64,000 bases of DNA from CAVORB01 sp963698495 (GTDB taxonomy: Bacteria; Pseudomonadota; Gammaproteobacteria; Chromatiales; Chromatiaceae): the NCBI GenBank assembly GCA_963698495.1, contig CAVORB010000005.1:124001-188000 (forward strand), given 5' to 3'. This document shows positions 36,205 to 44,774 of this stretch, piece by piece. The position numbers and the translations under genes were made by a program. The notes beneath the pieces are model-generated. The model was not told the origin of the DNA, ran no database searches, and was given only the letters and a program-made list of their open reading frames with translations. The stretch's first letter is position 1. Each line of letters begins with the position of its first letter.

Positions 36205-36355
36205 TAACGGCCTGCAAACATCCGCCGCTTGACCTGCAAACATCGCCGATTCTGGCCCGGATTCGCTGACAGTATCCGGCCCTCCCAGCCCACATTGTTC
36301 TGCCAAAAGCCTGCAAACATCTGGGTTGACCCAAATTGTCTGCAAATCTCTGCGT
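36205..36355 (+). repeat. Four direct copies of a 12-bp motif in a gene-poor stretch
   Basis: The motif CCTGCAAACATC occurs exactly at 36211, 36233 and 36310, with a degenerate copy at 36339 (TCTGCAAATCTC). It lies in the 720-bp space 35881-36600 that has no convincing gene apart from one short frame. Spacing of 22, 77 and 29 bp is irregular. It could be the ends of a lost element, a binding array or an iteron remnant. Nothing else was recognised there. Confidence 0.6.
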
Positions 36356-36405
36356 CCGAGAGCCGATGGAGCAAGAGGGCCCGGAAACCCATTCAGGCCC
36401 GTCAG

Positions 36406-36600
36406 CTACGAATCCGCGCTAGCGTGGACTCCGACTGGGTACCCAGCAGCTAGCAGCTCCACCAGGCACCACGGGGTGATTACGTCCACGGTCGCCACAG
36501 AAACTGTGACCGGATCGTGCTCGTATCCTGCGAAAGTCCATTTGAGCAGGCGGTTGCCCCACCAGAGGTAAGCTCCGTCTTCTAGGCCGATGCGCACCAT
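36406..36600 (-). CDS. Possible 64-residue protein, unknown
   Basis: A short frame from ATG at 36600 with a natural-looking composition (MVRIGLEDGAYLWWGNRLLK, then FAGYEHDPVTVSVATVDVIT). It shares no recognised family. No strong ribosome site is seen upstream. It lies between the repeat region and the integrase remnant and is reported with low confidence. Confidence 0.25.
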   Translation of the reverse strand: MVRIGLEDGAYLWWGNRLLKWTFAGYEHDPVTVSVATVDVITPWCLVELLAAGYPVGVHASADS

Positions 36601-36938
36601 TGTGCCCCCGGGCGAGGATCTCCCAAGCGTTCGTTGTGCAGGATGTTGTCGACTTCCTTGAGATTCAGGGGAGCGTCGGCCGCCAGACCAAGCAGCTCGG
36701 CGCCAACCGCCTCGACCGCCAACGCGCATGGGCCATGGTCAAGCGTCGGGCGAAAAAGGCCGGCATCTGCAACCACACCTTCAGGGGGACCGGCATCACG
36801 GCCTATCTGGAGAACCCGGAGGCCAAGCTGGAGCACGCCCAGCAAATGGCCGCGCACTCGGACCCGAAGACCACACGCCTCTACGACCGTCGCAGCGACC
36901 AGGTGTCGCTCGATGAGGTCGAGCGCATCGGAATTTAG
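36600..36938 (+). pseudogene. Tyrosine recombinase/integrase, C-terminal remnant
   Basis: The last about 75 residues match a tyrosine recombinase C-terminus. GICNHTFRGTGITAYLENPE carries the HxxR box (as HTFR) and AAHSDPKTTRLYDRRSDQVS carries the second His and the nucleophilic Tyr. Everything N-terminal to this, including the first catalytic Arg, is missing. The first about 35 codons of the open frame look unrelated. It is a fragment and cannot be active. It is further evidence that integrating elements occupied this site. Confidence 0.7.
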
Positions 36939-36954
36939 GGGTCCCCTGCCTGGC

Positions 36955-37476
36955 TTAGCGGACAATATTTTCCGTTCTGTGGCGCCCAGCCAGATACCGC
37001 CAAACCGCCCGCGTGGCCTGGCAATCGTTGATCGCGCGATGACTGGAGCCGTCCCAGTCGAAACCGACATAGGCCGCGGCGACGTGCAGCTTCTGCCAGC
37101 GGTAGCTGCCGTGCCAGTCGCTCCACTCGCCGAAGACCTCGGCGAACTCCCGCATCGCACAGCGGACCTCGACGGAGGCCTCCAGCTCGAAGCGCAGGAA
37201 GCCGGCGTCGAACGGCGCGTTGTAGATCACCACCAGGGCGTCGCTGACGGCCTCGATAATCCGCGGCCGAAGCTCTTCGTGCGTGGGCGCATCCTGGACG
37301 TCCGCCGGTGCGATGCCGTGGACCCGCTGAGCACCTGGCCAGCGCCGGTGCCGCGCGGGCCGAACGAGCGTGTCGAGCAGGACGTGGCCGTCCTCGTCCA
37401 GGATCGCGATCTCGACGATTTCGTCGGCCCTGGGATCAAGTCCCGTGGTCTCCAGGTCCAGGAAGACGGTTCTCAC
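36955..37476 (-). CDS. DEDDh-family 3'-5' exonuclease (DnaQ-like)
   Basis: A 173-residue protein with all DEDDh motifs. FLDLETTGLDP begins at about residue 5 (Asp, Glu), YNAPFDAGFL lies near 104 (Asp), and SSHRAINDCQATRAVW near 148 carries the His and final Asp. No DNA polymerase fusion is present. Such stand-alone exonucleases occur in phages, plasmids and defence islands as well as in chromosomes; the role here is unknown. It runs opposite to the integrase remnant and its start lies close to a divergent WGR gene. Confidence 0.85.
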   Translation of the reverse strand: MRTVFLDLETTGLDPRADEIVEIAILDEDGHVLLDTLVRPARHRRWPGAQRVHGIAPADVQDAPTHEELRPRIIEAVSDALVVIYNAPFDAGFLRFELEASVEVRCAMREFAEVFGEWSDWHGSYRWQKLHVAAAYVGFDWDGSSHRAINDCQATRAVWRYLAGRHRTENIVR

Positions 37477-37607
37477 CGGTGATGGATTCTTGCTTGTGCA
37501 GATTTTCTTGACGGTTTGGGCCGGAATCGCCCTCTCAGACTCTACGCTTTTTGTCGCACAGCCGCGGACTCGCCAGTTGAGCCCCCGGGACGTCTACACT
37601 GCGCATC

Positions 37608-37850
37608 ATGACCCCCTCCGCAACGCAACGCTCCTGGATCAACCCCGAGAAGGCCCGCTACTACCAGGTCTTCCTCGACCAGGACCTGTTCGGCGACTGG
37701 ACCCTGATCACGGCCTGGGGCGGCATCGGCTCGAACCGTGGCCGGATGCACAGCACCGGCCTCGCCTCCTACGAAGCCGGTATCGAGCTAGTCGACGAGA
37801 TCGCTCGGCGCCGGGCTCAGCGTGGGTACGCAAGCGTGACCGCGGGGTGA
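37608..37850 (+). CDS. WGR-domain protein
   Basis: An 80-residue single-domain protein. The WGR pattern appears as RYYQVFLDQDLFGDWTLITA followed by WGGIGSNRGRM. WGR domains bind DNA ends in PARPs, and bacterial single-domain copies are frequent in mobile and defence regions with no known function. An ATG at 37608 is well placed. It lies divergent from the DEDDh exonuclease (131-bp gap), a suggestive pairing of two nucleic acid-acting proteins. Confidence 0.8.
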   Translation: MTPSATQRSWINPEKARYYQVFLDQDLFGDWTLITAWGGIGSNRGRMHSTGLASYEAGIELVDEIARRRAQRGYASVTAG

Positions 37851-37862
37851 CGCTACGCAAGC

Positions 37863-38515
37863 TCAGGTCTCCCGGACCGCACCGATGCCATCGAGCTGCT
37901 CGAGCACCGCGGATTTGGCTCCTACAGGGATGACCCAGTTACGGTACGGTGCCCCCTTGTAGCGACCACCAAAGGACTTGGCGACGGCCCTCAGCATGGG
38001 GTTGACCCGCTCGTTGTAGGGCCACCAGAGACACAATCCCCAACCCTGGTCGACGAGGTGTACGGGAACCCCGAAGACACAGAGCCGGATACGCTCTGGC
38101 GCTCCCGATGCCTGCGCGGGCTTCTCGAACGCCTTGGCGACGGCCTCGCACCGAGCTTGCTCGCCCAGCATCGACTGCTCAAGGTGGAAGATCCAGCGCC
38201 GTTTCTCCGGACATTCGAGGACCTCCTTGCGCAGGTCCTCCCAGCTCCAGGATTCGTGGCGATGCACATCCAGCGAGATCTCGCAGCAAGGTGCGCCCAG
38301 CTCGGACAACGCCTTGCGCTTATCGTCATCGACAACATGTGTGACGGCGACCTCGATGAGAACCGGCCGTCCATCATGAGCGCCAACGACATCGATGCGG
38401 TAGATGCCTACCGCGACCTCTTCCCTGAGCTGTGTCAGCGTCCACAGCTCGGCGGGCTTCACAACGGCCGCCTCACCGAGACGCCCATCATCGAGCCGAT
38501 GGGAACCCACGCCCT
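37863..38515 (-). pseudogene. CoiA-like protein, C-terminal half (gene split by an IS fragment)
   Basis: This minus-strand frame contains IYRIDVVGAHDGRPVLIEVA followed by VTHVVDDDKRKALSELGAP, the nuclease-like core of CoiA-type proteins, and then a helical tail ending GAVRET. The N-terminal zinc-ribbon part is missing and lies at 41037-41260 beyond an inserted IS fragment. CoiA promotes recombination of transforming DNA in Gram-positive competence, and proteobacterial homologues are seen on mobile elements. The gene is clearly interrupted and cannot make a full protein. Confidence 0.6.
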
Positions 38516-38897
38516 CCAACGCAGCACCCCGCCGTCGGTGCGCTTTCTCGGCCGCAAGGTCTATCTGGGCGTGATCGTCGTGTTGCTCACGGCGCTGCAT
38601 CACGGACTCACCGAGGCGCGTTGCCGGCGCTTGCTCGAGGCGCTTGAGGTTCCCTTGCAGACCCTGTGGCGGTGGCGGCGCTGGTGGCGTGAGCAGTTTG
38701 CGCAAACCCGTTGCTGGCGCGCACTGGCCGGGCGGTTCATGCCGCCGCTTGCCGTCGATCAGCTGCCCGGATCGCTGCTGGAACGACTCGACGGGAGCGC
38801 ACTGTCCGAGCGGGTCGTGCAGCTGCTGGTGTTGATCGCCCCGACCACGACAGCGACAGGCTCCGCGAGGGTGAGCGCCGACCCGCAGAAGATGTGA
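38516..38897 (+). pseudogene. 5'-truncated IS accessory protein
   Basis: The frame reads STPPSVRFLGRKVYLGVIVV then LLTALHHGL, WRWRRWWREQF and RFMPPLAVDQLPGSLLERL to TGA 38895. This resembles the protein found upstream of the transposase in IS elements that also carry an ExeA-like ATPase. The expected N-terminal Cys-containing part is absent because the CoiA-like gene abuts it. In the same frame upstream is antisense CoiA sequence, so no functional start exists. The family call comes from remembered element structure and is moderately sure. Confidence 0.5.
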
Positions 38898-38962
38898 TCG
38901 TCGCCGCACGGGCGGCGTCCTAGACTCCCGGCCCTGTACTTGCAGACCGGGAGAAGAGGCGA

Positions 38963-40421
38963 ATGTCCGAAGAAAAACAGCTCAGTGACCCCGATGGTTG
39001 GGCGCGGCTGCGCTTTGCCGTCATCGGCCCGTTGTTGGCCGATCCACCGCCGCCGCGGGAACTGGGGGCGCGGCTGAAGGCGCTGGCGGCCAAGGACTGG
39101 CGGCATCCGGTGACGGGCCTGCCGGTGCGCTTCGGCTTTGCCACGCTGGAGCGCTGGTACTACCTCGCCCGCGACGCGCAGGACCCGGTGGCGGTGCTGC
39201 GTCGGCGCCGACGGCGCGATGCCGGCGTGCAGCGCGGCCTGACCCCGCGACTGATCGAGGCGCTGCAGGCGCAGTACCGCGACCACCCCGGCTGGACGGT
39301 GCAGTTGCACTACGACAACCTCGCCGCGTTGGTGCAGACCGACGCGACCCTCGGGCCGTTGCCCTCCTATGCCAGCGTGCGCCGCTTCATGAAGCGCACC
39401 GGCCTGCACCGGCGTCGGGTCCATGCCGCGCCGCACGCCGGGGGCCGAGCAGGCCGCCCGGCGCCTGCAGGCGTGCGAGGTGCGCAGCTACGAGGCCGAG
39501 TACGTCCATGCCCTGTGGCATCTGGACTTTCATCACGGCTCACGCAAGGTACTCACCCGCTCCGGCATCTGGGCCACGCCGTTGCTGCTGGCGATCATCG
39601 ACGATCACTCCCGCCTGATCTGTCATCTGCAGTGGTATCTGGACGAGACCGCCGAGACCCTGGTGCATGGGCTCGGGCAGGCGTTGCAGAAGCGCGGGCT
39701 GCCGCGGGCGCTGATGAGCGACAACGGCGCGGCGATGCAGGCCGAGGAGTTCACCGCCGGATTGCATGCCCTGGGCATCCTGCATGAGCCGACCCTGCCG
39801 TACAGCCCTTATCAGAACGCCAAGCAGGAACGGTTTTGGGCGACCCTGGAAGGACGCCTGATGGCGATGCTCGAGGCGGTGGACGAGCTGACCCTGCCAC
39901 GGCTCAACACCCTCACGCAGGCGTGGGTCGAGCAGGCGTACCACCGCACGGTGCACAGCGAGATCGCCGCCACGCCGCTCACGCGCCTGCTCGATGCACC
40001 CGGGGTCGGGCGCCCCTGTCCACCGAGCGAGCAGCTGCGCCGCGCCTTCCGTTGCCGTGTCCAGCGCCGCCAGCGTCGCAGCGACGGTACCATCAGCCTG
40101 GCGGGCAAACGCTTCGAGGTGCCGGCGCGCTTTCGTCACCTCGAACAGCTTCACGTCGCCTATGCGCGCTGGGATCTGAGCGCGGTGGACCTGGTCGATC
40201 CCCATACCGGCGCGGTGCTGTGTCCGCTGCATCCGCTGGACAAGACCGCCAACGCCTCGGCACAACGCCGCCGCCTCGATGCCGCGGACACGCCGCAACC
40301 GACGTCGCGCGACGGCGCGACACTGCCGCCGCTGCTGCACAAGCTGCTGGCCGAGTATGCCGCCACCGGCCTGCCGCCGGCCTATCTGCCCACCCACGAC
40401 GATCCGGAGCCCGAGGCATGA
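38963..40421 (+). pseudogene. IS transposase with integrase (rve) core, frameshifted
   Basis: The N-terminal part from ATG 38963 reads MSEEKQLSDPDGWARLRFAV and continues to about 39415 in frame 2. The catalytic part continues in frame 3. DDE residues are seen in ALWHLDFHHGS (Asp), LMSDNGAAMQ (Asp) and NAKQERFWATLEG (Glu). The two frames overlap at 39423, so a +1 shift or a single-base error separates them. It could be a programmed frameshift, but no typical slippery heptamer was identified. It overlaps the ATPase start by 4 bp (ATGA). Confidence 0.75.
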
Positions 40422-41036
40422 ACAAGACCTTGCTTGCCCTCTACGGACTGAAGTTCAATCCCTTCTCTCCGGAGCTGCCCACCGAAGCGCTGCACATCAA
40501 CGCAGCGGTCGAGCAGTTCTGTTGGCGCATCGAGCACAGCCTGATCCGCGAGGGCGGCTTCGCCCTCATCCAGGGCGATCCCGGCTGCGGCAAGAGTGCG
40601 GTGCTGCGCCTGCTCGACGAGCGCCTCGGCAAGCTGCCCGAGCTCAGCGTCGGCGCCATCAGCCATCCCAGCTCCAAGCTGGCCGACTTCTATCGCGAGA
40701 TGGGCGATCTGTTCGCCGTTGAGCTCAAGCCGCACAACCGTTGGGGCGGCTTCAAGGCCCTGCGCGAGCGCTGGTCGGCGCATCTGGAGGCCACCCTGCT
40801 GCGCCCGGTGCTGTTGATCGACGAGGCGCAGGAAATGCACCCGGCCGTGCTCAACGAGCTGCGCCTGCTCACCTCCGCGCAGTTCGACTCGCGCACGCTG
40901 TTGAGCGTGGTCCTCGCCGGCGACGCCCGTCTGGCGGCGAAGCTGCGCCGCGAGGAACTCCTGCCGCTGGGCAGCCGCATCCGTACTCGGCTCAGCATGG
41001 AGTATGCCGGCCGCGAGGCACTCGTCGCCTGCCTCG
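40418..41036 (+). pseudogene. ExeA/TniB-like AAA ATPase of the IS, 3'-truncated
   Basis: From ATG 40418 the protein starts MNKTLLALYGLKFNPFSPEL, with Walker A QGDPGCGKSAVL near residue 49 and Walker B VLLIDEAQEMHPA near 131, then SVVLAGDARLAAKL. After about residue 206 (YAGREALVACL) the sequence becomes antisense CoiA-like coding, so the C-terminus is lost. ExeA-like ATPases help the transposase choose targets. The truncation makes this copy nonfunctional. Confidence 0.75.
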
Positions 41037-41260
41037 CAGGCACCAGAACCGACCCAGCCTCGACCAGCAGTCGCTTCGCGGCCCGATGCAGAGCCCCTTC
41101 GGCAGCGCCGATGCAACCTGCCCCGCTGTCATGGGCGAAGTGCCAGGCCCGAACGTCACCCTGACGCGCGATGAGCACCTCCCCGCACTCCGGACAGCAG
41201 CAATCACATGCCTTGCCGCGCCGTACGTCCTCGACGGACACTACCCGTAGGGCCGAACTT
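41037..41260 (-). pseudogene. CoiA-like protein, N-terminal part
   Basis: A minus-strand frame reading VVSVEDVRRGKACDCCCPEC, GEVLIARQGDVRAWHFAHDS and ALHRAAKRLLVEAGSVLVP, the zinc-ribbon N-terminus of CoiA-like proteins (CxCCxxCG and HFAH motifs). It ends where the IS fragment begins. Together with 37863-38515 it would make a protein of about 290 residues. The start codon is unclear because upstream sequence has no conserved Met. Confidence 0.65.
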
Positions 41261-41345
41261 GGCGGCACGCCGGGTGACGGCGGCGATGAATCCGCGCCGG
41301 GCCTTGGGGGCATAGCGCTTGAGGTTTCCGGTGTCCGTAGTTCGG

Positions 41346-41728
41346 TCAGGCTTCCTTCTTCGAGAAATAGGTGACCCCCGGCAGACCCTCGAAGTGGTCG
41401 TCGGAGGTGACCAGCTCGGTCTTGTGCCCGCGGGCGGTGGCGTAGACCCCCGCATCGGCGAACGCGAGTTTGTGCGAAAGTGTGAAATCCGCGGCCATGA
41501 GCGCGATCTCGGTGGTCAATGGGGCGATCAAGCTCTCGTCGGCGAGGGCGATGGTGTCGTGCGCGGTGGTTTCGTCGGATTCCCGTTTGACCCACTTGTA
41601 CAACTCGTACTGCACCGTGGTCGGCACGAGCAGATCGGACGGGTCTTTCATGTAGGGCGCGAAGCGGTCCGCCAGCGCGCGGCGTCCGTGAGCCACTCGA
41701 TCCAGCCGCAGGTGTCGACCAGGGTCAT
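41346..41728 (-). pseudogene. vapC: VapC-family PIN-domain toxin, one frameshift
   Basis: The start at 41728 reads MTLVDTCGWIEWLTD, with the first PIN aspartate. A one-base change near 41678 then shifts the frame, after which the rest is intact (RRALADRFAPYMKD to TYFSKKEA). PIN acidic residues are seen in VQYELYKW and LAFADAGVYAT and SDDHF. VapC toxins are site-specific RNases. The ATG overlaps the antitoxin stop (ATGA). If the indel is real the toxin is dead while the antitoxin is whole. Confidence 0.8.
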
Positions 41729-41946
41729 TCGTAGCGTTCCAGGCGGTCCGTGCGGTCCCGGTAGTCGCTGGGGTCGGCACCTTTCAGCACGCCCCGCATC
41801 TCCTCCAGGGGGCGGATGGGCGCCAGGACGATGGTGTCGCCTTTGGGGATGATGGCGAACCTCTGCCCCGCCTTCAGGTGCATCTGCTCGCGGATGGCCT
41901 TGGGGATGGAGAGCTGGAACTTGCTGGAGAGGGTGACGGAAGTCAT
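41725..41946 (-). CDS. vapB: VapB-family antitoxin (AbrB/SpoVT type)
   Basis: A 73-residue protein with an AbrB-type swapped-hairpin DNA-binding domain (SVTLSSKFQLSIPKAIRE, then LKAGQRFAIIPKGDTIVL) followed by a short toxin-binding tail ending RLERYE. It comes first and overlaps the toxin by 4 bp, as normal for vapBC. A 16-bp perfect palindrome just upstream (41965-41980) overlaps the likely promoter and is a good autorepression operator. Confidence 0.88.
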   Translation of the reverse strand: MTSVTLSSKFQLSIPKAIREQMHLKAGQRFAIIPKGDTIVLAPIRPLEEMRGVLKGADPSDYRDRTDRLERYE

Positions 41947-41964
41947 CGGCGCTGCCTTTCGAAA

Positions 41965-41980
41965 TGGCGATCGATCGCCA
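41965..41980. promoter_or_regulatory. Palindromic operator, likely bound by VapB
   Basis: TGGCGATCGATCGCCA is a perfect 16-bp palindrome 19 bp upstream of the vapB start. On the minus strand it follows TATATT, a plausible -10 (about 41986-41991). Autoregulated VapBC operators have this kind of arrangement. Confidence 0.5.
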
Positions 41981-42000
41981 ATTGGTAAAATATACCAGCC

Positions 42001-42729
42001 TCAGCGGATCTCGACGCGCTCGTTGCTGTTGATGGCCGACTCCAGCGCCTGCCGCAGCTGAGTCAGGTAGGCCTCGATGTCCGCCTGGGTTTCGAGCAAC
42101 GCGTGGGGTGCCAGCCGCGCCGCTTGGACGATGCGCGGCTTCTTGACGTAGACGGGCGGCTCCTTCTCGCCGATATGCTTCTCTTTGGACGCAGCTTCGA
42201 TCTTGTCGATCGCCTCGTCTTCCGCCTCGACTGCACTTTGCTGCGCCTGATTGATGTGCGCGATGCTGGTTTGATTTTCGACCTGGCGCTTCAGGGTCTG
42301 GAGAGGATAGAGACAGTCGTTGCGGAGATCGTTAGACGCCTTCGCGGCATCAAGCTCGGCTTCGATCTTCGAGATGTGGGCCTCGATGCGCTGCAGGACA
42401 TGGTCCCGCCGCTTCGTGACCAGGGTGGTGTTGACACCCTCGACGGTCTGGATCAGGGACTCGGCGTCCTTGATCATCCCGTAGGGCGCGGGCGCGCGGA
42501 GGATCTCCTGCATGCGCTGCAGCGCTCGAGCGGCGGTTTCTTCCTTGTCCAGCCATGTACGGTTGAGCTGGAATCGGGCGTGGGCCTTGCGCAGCCTTTC
42601 CCAGGTCGGGCGCTGGGTGTCGTAGAAGTTCTTGAGCTCGTGGACGTCGTCGGACAGGTCGAGCAGGTCGTTCTTGCGCTCCAGGAACTTGCGGATGAGG
42701 CCATAGCTCTCCTGCTCGGCGAGGATCAC
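42001..42729 (-). pseudogene. BrxC-like (BREX P-loop protein) C-terminal remnant
   Basis: A 242-residue frame that looks like the C-terminal coiled-coil end of BREX BrxC. It includes FLERKNDLLDLSDDVHELKN, TSIAHINQAQQSAVEAEDEA, and a last helix ADIEAYLTQLRQALESAINS ending ERVEIR. The full protein is about 1200 residues and its ATPase half is not here. No other BREX gene (brxA, brxB, pglX, pglZ, brxL) is in the window. The identification is from remembered sequence features. The remnant shows that a phage-defence locus once occupied this site. Confidence 0.55.
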
Positions 42730-42767
42730 TGTCGTACTTGATAATTCTGGTAACGAGGTCTAGATTA

Positions 42768-42789
42768 AGAGTGTAAGGATAATTACTCT
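42768..42789. promoter_or_regulatory. Inverted repeat upstream of xre-res, candidate operator
   Basis: AGAGT and ACTCT, separated by 12 bases, form an inverted repeat 18 bp before the antitoxin ATG in an A+T-rich stretch (42735-42795) that is likely the promoter. Confidence 0.35.
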
Positions 42790-42806
42790 ATTTGTGGAGC
42801 CGCAAG

Positions 42807-43208
42807 ATGAGCGCAATTCTGCAGTCGCAGACCGGTTTCGATCCGGAGCGGCTATCCAGCGCCGCCCTGCAAGCCTTTTTCAACCTTTCCACGCGTTGGG
42901 GACTCAGCGCTGCCCAGGAACGCATTCTGCTTGGCAGCCCGCCGGAGTCGACCTTTTTCAAGTGGAAGGCGGAGAAGACTGCCCGGCGGCTGGGGCGGGA
43001 CGCGCTGGAGCGCATCAGCTATCTGCTGGGCATCTCCAAGGCGCTGAACATTCTGTTGCCCTCTCCGCGCGCTGCCGACGAATGGGTGAAGAAGCCTAAT
43101 GCGGCACCGATGTTCCACGGGCAATCGGCGCTCGAGCGGATGCTGGGCGGCAGCCTGGTCGACCTCGCAGACGTGCGGCGGTACCTCGATGCCCAGCGGG
43201 GACTCTAG
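42807..43208 (+). CDS. Xre/MbcA/ParS-family antitoxin (DUF2384)
   Basis: A 133-residue antitoxin from ATG 42807 (MSAILQSQTGFDPERLSSAA), with GGAG 8 bp upstream. It has an Xre-like helix-turn-helix in the first half and the DUF2384 C-terminal domain: RISYLLGISKALNILLPS, then PMFHGQSALERML. It is the partner of the RES toxin encoded next, with a 20-bp overlap. DUF2384 antitoxins neutralise NAD-degrading RES toxins and repress the operon. Confidence 0.9.
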   Translation: MSAILQSQTGFDPERLSSAALQAFFNLSTRWGLSAAQERILLGSPPESTFFKWKAEKTARRLGRDALERISYLLGISKALNILLPSPRAADEWVKKPNAAPMFHGQSALERMLGGSLVDLADVRRYLDAQRGL

Positions 43209-43884
43209 CCCCCCTGCCCCTCCGCTCTGCGATCTGGGCTGGGAGCATCAGTACCGCATCGTCTCCTCGGAGTTTCCGCCCATCAACTTCTTCGAGACGC
43301 TGGTCGAGCCGGAGCTGATGGAGGAGCTTTTCTATATCGAAGGGCTGACCAACGACCGGCTGCGAGACGAGGCGGGGGATATCGCGTTGGTAGATCCCGA
43401 GGACCGTATCAGCGGTCCTGGGTCGTCGCCCGTGATGGCCGCGTTCACACACATCGGCGTGGAAAGCCGATTCAGTGACGGCAGCTTCGGCGTTTACTAC
43501 GCGGCAAAACGGCTGAAAACCGCCATCGAGGAGACGAAGTTCCATCGTGCCAGGTTTCTTGCCTACACCCGGGAAGACCCCGGGGAGATCGATATGCGGG
43601 TGTACGTGGGAGAGGTGGCGAAGCCCTTGCACGATGTTCGGGGAGCAGAATACGGCCATCTGCATGACCCCGACGATTGGCGGCCGTCGCAAGCGTTCGG
43701 CCTGGAGATGCGAGCGGCGCGTTCCTGGGGGATGGTCTATCGGTCGGTGAGGGACACTGGAGGCGAGTGCATTGCCGCGCTACGGCCGCCGGCGGTCACC
43801 ACCCCCCGGCAGGGTCCCCATCTCTCTTATGTCTGGGATGGTACTCGGATCGTCCGGGTATACGAGAAGACGCTGATCCAGTAA
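43189..43884 (+). CDS. RES-domain toxin
   Basis: A 231-residue protein from ATG 43189, inside the end of the antitoxin gene. RES residues are in context: HQYRIVSSEFPPINFFET (Arg), VYYAAKRLKTAIEETKFH (Glu) and the C-terminal LSYVWDGTRIVRVY. RES toxins degrade NAD+ and stop growth. The gene is intact, so the pair is probably functional. It is immediately followed, convergently, by the TOPRIM-like gene of the SMC locus. Confidence 0.9.
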   Translation: MPSGDSSPPAPPLCDLGWEHQYRIVSSEFPPINFFETLVEPELMEELFYIEGLTNDRLRDEAGDIALVDPEDRISGPGSSPVMAAFTHIGVESRFSDGSFGVYYAAKRLKTAIEETKFHRARFLAYTREDPGEIDMRVYVGEVAKPLHDVRGAEYGHLHDPDDWRPSQAFGLEMRAARSWGMVYRSVRDTGGECIAALRPPAVTTPRQGPHLSYVWDGTRIVRVYEKTLIQ

Positions 43885-43902
43885 TCAAGACAGCAGCCGC
43901 GG

Positions 43903-44767
43903 CTAAGCCTTTTCATTGAGTTCGTCGAGGTCGACCACGTAGCGCTCCTGGGGCAACGCTCGTCCATGGTGGCGGATGACGGCCCAGAGCGAACGCACGG
44001 GTTCGTTGCTACTGGCGTCGAGGGCCGCGGCAGTCATGGGGAGCTGGTCTTGGTAGCGCCCCGGCAGACCACGGGCGAGGTCCCGCTCCAGTCGCTCAGG
44101 CTCGGGGGCGATGATGCCGGCGAGTCCGGGGAGGCCGTCGGCAATCAGCAGGCCCGCGGGATCGTAGTCGACGAAGGCCCACACGGGAACGTCCAGTGCC
44201 CGCAGGAGCGCTATGGCATGATCGGCGCGCGTGTCGGAGCGATCACCCCGCCAAACCACTAGCGGATTCTCCCCTGCTTGGGAGAGGTCCAGGTCGATAT
44301 CGTGGATGCGGTTGAACGGTTCCCAGTTCTCCACCAATAAGACCGTTTCATGGGCGAGCAGACCCGCAACCGCCGGCCCTTCCACATCTAGGTGGCATGC
44401 AGGCGGAAGGGTCAGCGCCCGGCCGTCGAGGTGAAGCGGTTTTCCCACCAGGGTTTTGATGGCAACCCGCCGGCGCTTCACCGGGGTCGATGCGAACTTT
44501 TCGTCGGGACCCAAGTGCAGGGCCTCGGCACGGGTTATCCCGTCCCAGGCCGCTGGGTCGGTATCGCGGGTCGATTCCCTCCGCACTCAGCAGCTCGCGG
44601 ATGCGTTCCTTGTCTTGCGGGTCGAACAGGAGGCCTGCCCCTTTGCTCCGGCCGATGCTGTAGGCATCAACGAAGCTTGTCAGAACTTGGCTTGCAGAAA
44701 AGCGTTCTTCCGGCGATTGCACAACCCGCAGCAGGGCACGCACCGTTTGCTTGGCGAGACCGGTCAT
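43903..44767 (-). pseudogene. TOPRIM/nuclease-like subunit of an SMC defence locus (JetD/MksG-like), frameshifted
   Basis: From ATG 44767 the frame reads MTGLAKQTVRALLRVVQSPE. At about 44570 it must shift to continue as TDPAAWDGITRAEALHLGPD. The second half carries an Asp-containing core, VWAFVDYDPAGLLIADG, like the TOPRIM DxD motif of JetD (DUF2220-type) proteins, which cut plasmid DNA in Wadjet systems. The total of about 288 residues is shorter than the about 380 usual for JetD. It follows the kleisin-like gene with a 7-bp gap. The assignment rests on order, motif and context. Confidence 0.6.
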
Positions 44768-44774
44768 CGCCCGC

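Larger units (their letters stand above)
38516..41036 (+). mobile_element. Truncated IS fragment (rve-type transposase with ExeA-like ATPase)
   Basis: A 2.5-kb block carrying three plus-strand reading frames separates the two halves of the CoiA-like gene. It holds a 5'-truncated accessory ORF, a DDE transposase with a frameshift, and a 3'-truncated AAA ATPase. Both outer ORFs are cut exactly where the CoiA homology resumes, so terminal repeats are missing. It is therefore a deleted remnant. Boundaries are accurate to within about 10 bp. Confidence 0.65.

Noticed and set aside
35881..36600. A CRISPR array
   Set aside because: The short repeats have irregular spacing and no constant spacer length.
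38963..40421. A programmed ribosomal frameshift in the IS transposase
   Set aside because: No clear slippery heptamer or stimulatory structure was seen at the overlap; a simple indel explains it better.
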